From NCBI GenBank assembly GCA_024220525.1, contig JAMYWO010000028.1, positions 215,302 through 225,301 of the forward strand: 10,000 bases of DNA, read 5' to 3'. The first letter of the stretch is position 1, and each line of letters starts with the position of its first letter. The position numbers and the translations under genes are program-made. Below are positions 1-7,725 of this stretch, in pieces. Source of the stretch: Cochliopodium minus. Lineage: Eukaryota; Discosea; Himatismenida; Cochliopodiidae. The notes under the pieces were generated by a model. The model had not been told where the DNA came from, did not search any database, and was given only the letters and a program-made list of their open reading frames with translations.

Positions 1-203
1 ATAATAACAATAATAACAATAATAACAATAATAACAATAGTGACAACATTAACAATAACAACAATAGTGGTGGCAGTAGTAACAATAATAATAAAGTTAA
101 TAGTAGTAATAATAACAATAGTAATAATAATAGTAATAACAATAGTAATAGTAGTAATAATAACAATAATAACAATAGTAATAATAATAATAATAATAAT
201 AAT
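1..203 (+). repeat. Trinucleotide AAT/AAC microsatellite in coding sequence
   Basis: Runs of AAT and AAC codons are interspersed with AGT, ending in eight consecutive AAT codons at 180-203. In frame they encode Asn tracts broken by Ser. The array continues past the left edge, so its full length is unknown. Confidence 0.9.
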
Positions 204-1460
204 GAAATTCGTCAAGTTGAATGCACCATTGTTGACAATCCAAACCATTCTAATATTAGCAATCCCTCTTCTCACAACATGAGTATGAATAACAACATGA
301 GTATGAATAACAACATGAGTATGAATACGAATATGAATAACAGAAAAAGAGAGAAAGAAGAAGAAAATGAATTTCACAAAAATAAAAATAGAAAAACAGA
401 AAACTTTTCTGATTTAAATAATCCCTTAAATAATCCCCTAAATTCCTTAAATTCTTTAAATTCCTTAAATTCTTTAAATTCTTCTTTAAATCATTTAAAT
501 GAAAATTTTTCCTCTCTTCAAAACTCTTCTCTTCATGATAACATCAATATTCTTCCTAACCATAAAAATCACATCAATACTGATATGAATATGAATATGA
601 ATGTGAATAATAAAATGAGGAACACGAATATGAATGAAAGTGACGAAAACACAACCAAAAAATTTACACACAAAACACGCAATAATAATTTCAATTTTAA
701 TTCCACCAATATCACCAACACCACCAATTCCAACAAACATTCTTTTCCCCTCTCCAATCCTCGTTCTCCTTCCCTCCACCTCTCCTTCTCTCCCCATCAA
801 CAACACAATAACAATAATAACATTAGTAACATTAATGACATTAATGACAATTATAATAATAATTCTAACAACTTTAATTATAATAATGATAATAACAAAT
901 TTAATAATGATAATAATAACAATTATAATGATGACAACAATAATCGCTCTTATCATAACTACCATGACAATAACCATGACAACAATAACTACAACAACAT
1001 GAAAGTGAGTTTGAACAATTCAAATGTGAACAAAGAAGATTTTCAACAAAAATATGAAAAAACAAAGAGAGAAGTAAACAATTCTTCTACCATTCCTTCA
1101 GTTCCCATCTCCCACTCCTATCTTCCCCCTCCTGATTCTCAAGTCTATCAACACAACGAAAACAAAGAAATAAGTGAAAATAATTTTGTGAATAACAATA
1201 ACAATAATTACAACAACATTAACAACAATTTTGACGATGATCATTATAACGCAAATAAAAATGGACCACCTATGTTCATAAATAACTTATACAGTGAGTA
1301 TCAGTTTTCTAATAATGAGGATGACAATCATACGTATATCCAACAAAAAGCCCCTTCTGAAACAACAAATGAAACAGAAAACTTTAGAAAAAGGAAAAAT
1401 GATGGAAATGAACAAGATGAAAAAACTGATAAATTTCTAAAAAAGGATCAAGATGACTAA
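1..1460 (+). CDS. Asn-rich disordered protein, 3' part (5' end outside the window)
   Basis: The coding frame starts at position 3 at the latest and runs without a stop to TAA at 1458-1460, giving 485 residues in view. The first ATG in this frame is at 279, but the same frame is open from there back to the window edge, so 279 is not the start and the N-terminus is missing. What is visible is almost wholly low complexity: Asn/Ser tracts (residues 1-67), a repeated MSMNNN block, a Lys/Glu/Asn-rich charged stretch, a leucine-spaced NPLN/NSLN repeat, further Asn/Asp/Tyr tracts and a charged tail with a possible bipartite nuclear signal (FRKRKN, then KFLKK) near the C-terminus. I see no conserved domain. 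Such tails are common in transcription or signalling proteins of AT-rich protists, but no function can be given. A GTGAGT at about 1004 looks like a donor, but the frame continues through it. An AATAAA lies at 1527-1532, about 67 nt after the stop. Confidence 0.8.
   Translation, partial: NNNNNNNNNNNNSDNINNNNNSGGSSNNNNKVNSSNNNNSNNNSNNNSNSSNNNNNNNSNNNNNNNNEIRQVECTIVDNPNHSNISNPSSHNMSMNNNMSMNNNMSMNTNMNNRKREKEEENEFHKNKNRKTENFSDLNNPLNNPLNSLNSLNSLNSLNSSLNHLNENFSSLQNSSLHDNINILPNHKNHINTDMNMNMNVNNKMRNTNMNESDENTTKKFTHKTRNNNFNFNSTNITNTTNSNKHSFPLSNPRSPSLHLSFSPHQQHNNNNNISNINDINDNYNNNSNNFNYNNDNNKFNNDNNNNYNDDNNNRSYHNYHDNNHDNNNYNNMKVSLNNSNVNKEDFQQKYEKTKREVNNSSTIPSVPISHSYLPPPDSQVYQHNENKEISENNFVNNNNNNYNNINNNFDDDHYNANKNGPPMFINNLYSEYQFSNNEDDNHTYIQQKAPSETTNETENFRKRKNDGNEQDEKTDKFLKKDQDD
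279..326 (+). repeat. 18-nt tandem repeat encoding MSMNNN
   Basis: Two exact copies of an 18-base unit (ATG AGT ATG AAT AAC AAC) at 279-296 and 297-314 are followed by a diverging third copy. The repeat keeps the reading frame of the Asn-rich gene. Confidence 0.85.
415..491 (+). repeat. In-frame 9- to 12-nt repeat encoding Leu-Asn units
   Basis: Units of the type TTAAATAATCCC and then TTAAATTC(C/T) recur about eight times, giving LNNP and LNS repeats in the Asn-rich protein. Unit length is a multiple of three, so copy changes would not break the frame. Confidence 0.75.
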
Positions 1461-1590
1461 TAATACTTGTTTTGAAAAAAAAAAAAAACAATATTTATTT
1501 TTTTCTTTTTTATTCTTTTATTCAATAATAAAATGAATGTGTTAAATAAAAAAACAATTTTTTCTTTTAAAAACTTTTTTTTTCCAATTT
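1461..1590. terminator. Tail-to-tail intergenic region with polyadenylation signals on both strands
   Basis: This is the 130-base spacer between two convergent genes. It holds A and T runs, an AATAAA on the plus strand at 1527-1532 and AATAAA on the minus strand at 1517-1522 (also about 1509-1514). The signals cross over, so the two transcripts probably overlap at their 3' ends. No other gene is seen. Confidence 0.5.
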
Positions 1591-4056
1591 TTAAAACACT
1601 AACAATTTACTGATTACAGCCGATAGAAAAGAAATAGAGGAAGCAATCAAAATTTTAGAAAGATGTTCAGTTACATCAAAACCGAGTATTTTCATCACAA
1701 CTCCTTTACCTTCTCCAGAATTGATAAATTGTATTACTTTGTCAATTGATTGGATCAAGTTTTTCAAAGAGGTAATTTGATGTTCAGAATTAGTAGAACA
1801 GATTTGGTATTGTAGTTCAATCTGTTGAGTAAGCAAAATATCAACATTTTGAAAAATAGATCTGATACTTGCTGCTATTTTCACTGAAATGATTATATAA
1901 ACAAACAAGAGAGCACAAAATAGAATTCCAGAAACAACAAATATAGAAAAACCCTAAAATGATTGAATAAAATAAGTGAAATAAATGTAAATAATAAAAG
2001 AAAAGAAAGAAAATTACATTTTTGTTGAAAAAAATATCAAAGAGAAGAGAGAGGGAAAGAGGGAGAAGAAAAGCAAGGTAGGTAGAAAGAGTGATTTCAG
2101 GGATGATTTGCTGGCGTTTGCCTTGTTTCATCAAATAACCTCTCAAAGACAACCAACCCCACAAATTGTTATGATCAGATAAACGAAAATGGAAAAGAGA
2201 GTAAAAAAAAGAGTTAGATTCACTGTTCAATTCAGAATAAAGTTGAGCAATGATGAGGCGTTTTTTGAGATGCAACACAGTTTGATGTAAAACATAAAAA
2301 GAAACAAAACAAATTTGAAAATTAATAAGAAAAGAGAAAAAAACAATAAAATAAAAATAACTCTTAAACTCAAAATTAATTTCCAATCCCCCAGCTATCC
2401 TCCATATTTGAGGAACAGAAGAAAACAAAAGGGAACATAAAAAAGGGAAGAAGACTTGGAGCTCTTTTTTGTTTTTTTCTGTTTTTTCAGTTTCTTCTGT
2501 TTTTTCGTACAACAAATTAACAATGGAAGAAATACTCATTTCTTTTTCTTCATATGTTTTCTTTCTTACGTTGAAAGGATCAATCGATTCATTTTTTTGT
2601 AAAAGAAACATTTTCCCTCTTATTCTTCTCTTCAAAATCTCTTCTTCTTGTCTTTTTCTAAATTCCACATACTACATTTTATCATTTTTTTTTTAAAATT
2701 ATTTTTTTAAAATAAATTATTTTTAAAAAATCAAAACTTTCAAAGAAAAAAATTAATAATTTAAAAATAAAATTAAAAATTATCAAAATAAATTAAAAAT
2801 ATTAAAGATAATAAAAGAATAAAGATATTAAAGTGTTGAGAAGGTATTGAAAAGAATGAAGATATTCAAATATTAAAGTGTATTAAAGTATTGAAAGTGT
2901 ATTAAAAGGGTATTAAAGTATTGAAAAAGTATTAAAGTATTGAAAAGGCATTAAGGTGTTGAAAAAGGATTGAAGGAAGAAAAATGATTGTTTTTACCTC
3001 GTTGTAGTATCTTTCATAAAAAGTTTGAGAAGAAAAGGAGGGAGAAGGAGAAGATTTGGGTAAAAGAGATTCTTTAAATTGTTTTTTGTATTGATGTTGA
3101 TACTGTTTTTCTTTATTTTCGATTCTATCATCAAACTCATTATTGTTGTTGCTACTGTTGTTATTGTTATTAATGTTAATGTTAGGGCTTAGGTTATCAT
3201 TTGAAATAAAAAAAGACTGATCGTACCTGTCTCCATTATTTTTCTCATCTCTCTCTATCTTTCTATCTATCTCTCTATCTATCTCTCTATCTATCTCTCT
3301 ATCTATCTCTCTATCTTCTTTATCATTGTTATTTTCAGTGATATTGTTGTTTGCGGATCGCAAAAGGGGAGGAGAATAAGGAGAAGAAGAGGAAGGAAGA
3401 GGAGAAGGGTAAAAAGAAGTGGAGGTTCGAACAAAATTATGAGAAGAAAAAATCCAAACAAAGCACGAAAAAAAATGTAAAAAAATGGGAAAAAAAATTT
3501 CCATTGAAGAAAAAGAAGAAGGCATATGAACAAAGTAAAGAATAATCAGGGTCAAAAAAGAAATATAATAAAATAAAGCTCCCAGTATCCTCAAAATTAA
3601 ATTTGCTGTTGTAATTTTTGAATAAATTGCTTGTTCTGAATAGTGGTATCTAATAGAAAGGAAAATCACATATAGAGGGAGAAACAGAGAACAACTAAAA
3701 AAATTGACAAGAAAATGTCTCCATGAAATTTCAATCTTTTCATCTTCCCTTGAAAAACTTGTTCTATCTTGGCTGAAGATTAAGGAGGTGGAAGGATCAA
3801 AATTATTCTTATTATTTGTTTTATTTTCGCTGATTATACTTTCATTTCCCATTATATTGTTTTTCTCTTCTTCCAAATCTATTTTATTCATATTTTTATC
3901 ATCTTCTCTTTGATTATAATCCTCATCTTTATTTATTTTTTTGAATGGTGCATTAAAAAAAGTGGGATCTGTAAAAAATGAAGTATTCATATCAAAATGA
4001 TTATTTTCATTCTTTATGTTTCTTTGAGTATCATTCAATTGTTTGTAATAATCCAT
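1591..4056 (-). CDS. Multi-pass membrane protein, PHTF-like (three exons)
   Basis: Exons on the minus strand are 4056-2998, 2671-2018 and 1953-1591 (stop TAA), giving 691 residues. Both introns are GTAA...TAG and phase 0: 2672-2997 (326 nt) and 1954-2017 (64 nt). The start is the ATG at 4056; the frame extends only to a TTG upstream. Residues 1-110 are polar. Hydrophobic segments lie at about 115-135, 150-177 and 185-205, then comes a long Ser/Asn/Glu linker with EIDR repeats, and about five more segments lie in the C-terminal half, roughly eight in all. The pattern ISW...FLPL, then a long segment, MP, and a third segment at the N-terminus, together with WLSLRGYL and a terminal LLVF-ending hydrophobic stretch, recalls PHTF1/2, which are ER membrane proteins with about eight membrane passes despite the name 'homeodomain transcription factor'. 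That match is from memory and tentative; another polytopic family is possible. Exon structure is more certain than family. Confidence 0.55.
2829..2985. repeat. Degenerate short tandem repeat inside an intron
   Basis: Units close to GTATTAAA and GTATTGAAA(A) alternate about twelve to fifteen times on the plus strand. The array lies inside the 326-nt first intron of the PHTF-like gene and makes up roughly half of it. Copies differ by single bases and length, so it is an old or noisy array. Confidence 0.7.
3247..3316 (-). repeat. 12-nt tandem repeat encoding Glu-Ile-Asp-Arg
   Basis: On the plus strand CTATCTATCTCT recurs about five times. On the coding minus strand it gives EIDR repeats ending in a variant KIER. 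It lies in the hydrophilic linker between the two membrane blocks. The unit keeps frame, so copy number may vary between strains. Confidence 0.9.
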
Positions 4057-4460
4057 TATACTCAATTTTTTTTTTAATTTTGCCTTTATTTTCGATTTTT
4101 AAAATCATACAATTAAATGAAACCAAATTTAGTATTCAAAAGATATCGAGATCCAAATATTTACCTCTTTTTTTTATTATGTTGATATATTTGAATGTGG
4201 AGGGATTTTATAATTTGGGTGAACAAATTTCACTTTCAAAATAAACATAATAACTTTCAATTCCAAATACCCATTTGCCATAGTTCTAAATATTGGTTTG
4301 AAAAGTGATTTAATAAATTTAAATATAGCCTTTGATTTTAAAAAAATAATCACAAATTGAAGTATTGATTAATGTTTCCTTCAAGTATCTCAATCAATAA
4401 AGAGTAAAAGAGTAAAATATATTTTAAATTAAAAAATATAAAAATATAAAAAAAAAAAAA
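4057..4460. promoter_or_regulatory. Divergent intergenic region between the PHTF-like and PPR genes
   Basis: About 400 bases separate the two start codons. The sequence is very A/T-rich with long A and T runs just before each ATG, as expected for a shared 5' region. One small frame of 34 codons lies on the minus strand at 4281-4177, and a GTAAAT at about 4163 on the minus strand could be the donor of a 5'-UTR intron of the PHTF-like gene. I see no RNA gene or clear promoter motif. Confidence 0.35.
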
Positions 4461-5686
4461 ATGGTAAAAATTTATATATATCTTTTTCATATATTATTCT
4501 TATTGCTTCAAATAAACAATGATTCCTTATTTTAATCTCTTTTTTTTTTTGTAACAAAAGTTGGGAAAAATTGCTAAATTAAAATTCAGACCAATCAAGA
4601 ATACCTTGATTTTCAAACAACATAGATGTCTTTCTACTGTAGAGGATTATAATTCTTTGATTGATAGTGCTTTGCAATCATACAGTATTCCAAGAGTAGA
4701 AAACGCATTGAGAGAAATGAGAGAAAATAATGTTGAAATGAATAATAATACAAGAAGCCTTTTGATTGAATTTGCTAATCAAAATAATAATACACAAGAG
4801 GCATTTGAACAATATCAAACCCTCAAAAAAAATAATATTGATATTTCTGATTCTACCTACACTTCTTTGCTCAGAAATTTTTCAAGAAATAAAGGTGGTC
4901 AATTTGTTGACAAAGTTTTCTCCACCATCAAAAATCCAAGTTTTAAACACTATGAATATGCTATCAGATCTTATGCTGAAGCTGGAAATTATGAAGCTGC
5001 AAATAAGCTTTACCAACAAATGAAAAAATCTGATGTAACAAAAAAAATATAAACTCTTTATTTTTTTTATTCTTCTTTTTAATCAATTTATTCAAATGAT
5101 ATAAAATATAAATATTTTCTTTTCAAATAAAAATTAAATATATTTATTTTTTCATTCAAAAGATTCATAAAAATCATTTATATTTTACCATCAAAACCCT
5201 TTTAATTGAAATTTTAAAAACCTCCAAAAGTTTCATTCACATATTACAATTTTAAAACAAATAATTTGAGAATCTTTTTTTTTTTTGGTTCATGTAAATT
5301 CTCATATTAATTTTATTCAGATTCATATAACAGCACCAGTATATGCATCCTTGATGAAACTTGCATCAGCAAAGAAAGATGTTAACCAAACAGTAGCATT
5401 ATGGGAAGAATTGAAACAAAGAAACATCCACCCAAATCTCCATCATTTTGATTCCCTTTTTTCTGTTTATGATTCTGCAGGAGATTCAAATGGAATTGAA
5501 AAAACAGTACAAGAAGTAGTTTATTTCGATATCTCCCCTGAAGGTGTTGATGAATCCCAAAGTTTTGCTGTATCTTATGTTCGTAACAAATATAAAGGAA
5601 ATGGTTCCTCTTCTTCTACTTCTTCCTCTTCCTCCACCTCTTCAACCAAGAAAACCAGCACTACCACTAACAAAAAGAAAAACTAA
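4461..5686 (+). CDS. Small mitochondrial-type pentatricopeptide repeat (PPR) protein
   Basis: Exons are 4461-4463 (ATG alone), 4561-5034 and 5321-5686 (stop TAA), giving 280 residues. Introns are 4464-4560 (GTAAAA...AAAAG) and 5035-5320 (GTAACA...TTCAG), both phase 0. The ATG-only first exon is needed because the second exon has a TAA just upstream in frame and no early Met. Residues 1-28 are basic and free of acids up to RCLST, a likely mitochondrial presequence. PPR helix-A starts can be lined up at residues 31, 66, 101, 132, 167 and 202, spaced 35, 35, 31, 35 and 35. The 132-to-167 repeat crosses the second intron and comes out at exactly 35 residues, which supports that splice. A Ser/Thr/Lys-rich tail follows from about 255. 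PPR proteins bind organelle RNA in a sequence-specific way, so this one probably acts on mitochondrial transcripts; the target is unknown. AATAAA is at 5747-5752. Confidence 0.85.
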
Positions 5687-6024
5687 AATTCTCTTTTTCA
5701 TTTTTTGCTCATATAAATCACATACCAATTAAATTAAACCCTATATAATAAAATTTCAACCTTTTTAATTGTTAAATTATAATACAATGAATCAAAATAT
5801 AACAGTTGACCTCTATAAGCGAAAATAAAAAATTATATTTTTTAATATATTTTCAAAATTTTAATTTTTGAATAAAGATTCAAAATAATGAACCGTGCTT
5901 TCAAGATTAGTTTGAGGTATTTCTATCACGTTCATAATCTGTCCAATCTAATACAAGAAAAAGTTGGGGCAGAAAATCTTCCAATCAAAAAAAACGAATT
6001 GAAAATAAAAATATGATATTGTTT
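5687..6024. other. Convergent intergenic region with a short coding-like patch
   Basis: This is the 338-base spacer between the PPR gene and the EF-hand/GTPase gene. Most is A/T-rich. Bases about 5861-5960 are richer in G/C and open on both strands: 42 codons from ATG 5888 (+), and 25 codons from ATG 5935 to TAA 5861 (-). The minus-strand peptide reads MNVIEIPQTN...YFESLF, like the first strand and helix of a glyoxalase/VOC domain. No full gene can be built here, so it is either a remnant or chance. Confidence 0.35.
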
Positions 6025-7502
6025 TTAATTATTATTTTTGTTAAAGAGTAACATTTTCGAAATGAGAAAATGAAAAGAATTGTCGATGTCTATTATCTCA
6101 TTAATTCGGTATTTGTTATTAAGGGGTGAACTCTTTGATCCAATTCCGAAAAACCCAAGCAAATTATTTTCTTTACAATAGGTTTTTGCTTCACTGTTGT
6201 CATTTGGTTCAACTTCGTTAAATTCAACCAAAATTATTTTCTTTTTTGAGTTTTCTTTTTGAGTTTGTATGTTCTTCAAGTTGAGGATATCATTCATCCA
6301 TATTTCAGTTAACTCTTCAAAAGAATTTTCTTGATAATTTGAAAAAAGACAAAAAAAGGCATCCCCATTAATTTTTTCAAAAAATTTTTTTTTGTTAGGA
6401 TAGTTTAGTAAACCAGTTGTATCATATATTTCAACCTTTACATTCTTTTTTGTTTCTAGGCAATAAAGTTGAAGAGTTGTTTTTGAAACGGCAAACTCAT
6501 TATCCAAAAGAAAAATTTCTTTGCTTTGAGAAGAATCAATGTAACTTTTATACAATGTTTCTGGCCATTTCTTTTCACAAAAACTTCTTATAAAACTCGT
6601 CTTTAAACTTCCTTTCATTCCTTTCCTTCTTTCTTCTCCACAAACTAATTTTATTGATAAAAGATATATTAATTTTATTGATTAAAGATATATTAATTTT
6701 AAATATTCAAATTTAATTTTTTTAATTTTCAAGAATATAAAAAAGGAATTTAAGATTGAGATAATAAGATTATTTGATTATAGGATCAAAATCAAATAGC
6801 ATTTAAAATGGGTACCAATGATTTTGTATAAATTTGCTTCTCCAAATGTTTTGTTTGATCCATTCAACCAAACTGGTACATTTGTTAATCCATCAAGTGT
6901 TTGTATTTCTCTGACTTCAATAAAGAAATTTAAAAGTAATAATTTTGTTTTTAAAAAGAAATTTTACATTTTGCAAATCTCTCTAAACTGGATTTACGAT
7001 TATCCATCCATTGAGAAAATTCTTTTAATGAAATATGTCCATCCCCATCTTTGTCGATTTCGCACCATAAAGCCCTTGAAACTCTTTTTTTTTTTAAATT
7101 ATTTTAATATGTTTTAATTAAAAAGGTTTCAATTGGAGTTTTTTTTTTTTTACAGGTTAATTTCAATGAAAGAAGCAATATTAATCACTGTTTGATTGAT
7201 AAAAGTTTTTATGCCAAAATCTTTCACAAAGTTCTCAAACTCTTCAAAAGATAAATTTCCATTCCCTTGATTAATAGTTTAAACAGGTAACAACATTTAC
7301 ATTTTCTTTACCATCATCATCGTATTTTTCAACTTGATAATTGTTTGTTGTAAGTTTATAAAAATCATAAATCAAACATTTTACAAAATTTTTCATATTT
7401 TTTTGATCTATTGATTTGAGAAAGGATCATTGACATTTCCTAGAAGAAGAATATAAAAATGAAAAGAATAAAAAAAAGGAGTTTATCTTTTAAATTTACC
7501 AT
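6025..7502 (-). CDS. EF-hand/Ras-like GTPase fusion protein with degenerate nucleotide-binding motifs (seven exons)
   Basis: Exons on the minus strand are 7502-7500 (ATG alone), 7439-7385, 7332-7312, 7265-7154, 7074-6968, 6914-6816 and 6644-6025 (TAA), giving 338 residues. Starting instead at ATG 7436 gives 336, and the numbers below use that start. All phases agree. EF-hand 1 has loop residues 22-33 (DDDGNGNLSFEE) and is restored only by removing two tiny introns. EF-hand 2 has loop 69-80 (DKDGDGHISLKE), with acidic residues at positions 1, 3, 5 and 12. From about 127 a Ras/Rab-like domain follows: beta-1 YKIIVCGE across the last intron, a P-loop-like GMKGSLKTS (140s; the usual Gly before Lys is Leu, with a short insertion before it), YDTTG as the G3 DxxG (205-208), FNEVE in place of NKxD (272-276) and GSK in place of SAK (289-291). 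There is no C-terminal Cys for prenylation. It probably senses Ca2+ and may not hydrolyse GTP. Families with EF-hands before a Rab domain exist (RASEF, Rab44, CRACR2A); I cannot assign it to one. Confidence 0.75.
6646..6700. repeat. 24-nt tandem duplication at an intron 3' end
   Basis: Unit 6646-6669 is repeated at 6670-6693 with one base difference, and the first seven bases recur at 6694-6700. It lies inside the last intron of the EF-hand/GTPase gene. The copy next to the exon supplies part of the acceptor AG (minus strand 6646-6645). Confidence 0.9.
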
Positions 7503-7725
7503 TTTTTTTTTTGAAATTTTCAATTTTCAATTTAAATATTAAACTTTTTTTGCATTGTGGAAAAAGGTAAATAATTTTGTTATGGGTTTAAAATAGGATA
7601 ATTTGTCAAGATCTGCAAAATTAATTATTTTTATCCAAATGAAAAGATTTGGAATTTGATAAAGAAATGAACCTTTTGAACGAACTGAAAGATGAATTGA
7701 AATTCTCTTATTTGGTAAAACATTT
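7503..7725 (-). promoter_or_regulatory. Spacer upstream of the EF-hand/GTPase gene
   Basis: About 220 A/T-rich bases lie between the end of the longest TADA1 reading frame and the first ATG of the EF-hand/GTPase gene. An A run directly precedes the ATG, as in the PPR gene. A TTTTGCAG on the minus strand at about 7613-7620 could be an acceptor of an upstream non-coding or unseen exon. No open frame of note follows it. Confidence 0.3.

Noticed and set aside
40-1002. Ile/Val/Thr-rich frames at 40-282 (+), 634-1002 (+) and 495-977 (-)
   Set aside because: They are other-frame or antisense readings of AAT/AAC repeats; long Ile/Thr/Val runs result from reading the same trinucleotide repeats out of frame.
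1000-1012. GTGAGT donor-like site in the Asn-rich gene
   Set aside because: The frame stays open on both sides to 1460 and no acceptor gives a better protein.
3303-3913. Open frames on the other frames and strand of the PHTF-like exon (3303-3533, 3351-3545, 3704-3913)
   Set aside because: They overlap the better-supported exon and consist of low-complexity or Leu/Phe/Ser runs expected from antisense or out-of-frame reading.
6818-7117. 99-codon plus-strand frame
   Set aside because: It is antisense to two exons of the EF-hand/GTPase gene, which carry clear motifs on the minus strand; its own sequence shows no motif.
7381-7440. Apparent frameshift in the first EF-hand exon when read straight through toward 7312
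   Set aside because: A 52-nt GT...AG intron (7333-7384) explains the frame change and gives a better EF-hand helix than the read-through sequence.
6025-7502. Mitochondrial Rho GTPase (Miro) as the identity of the EF-hand/GTPase gene
   Set aside because: There is no N-terminal GTPase before the EF-hands, no C-terminal membrane anchor, and the EF-hands lie too close to the start.
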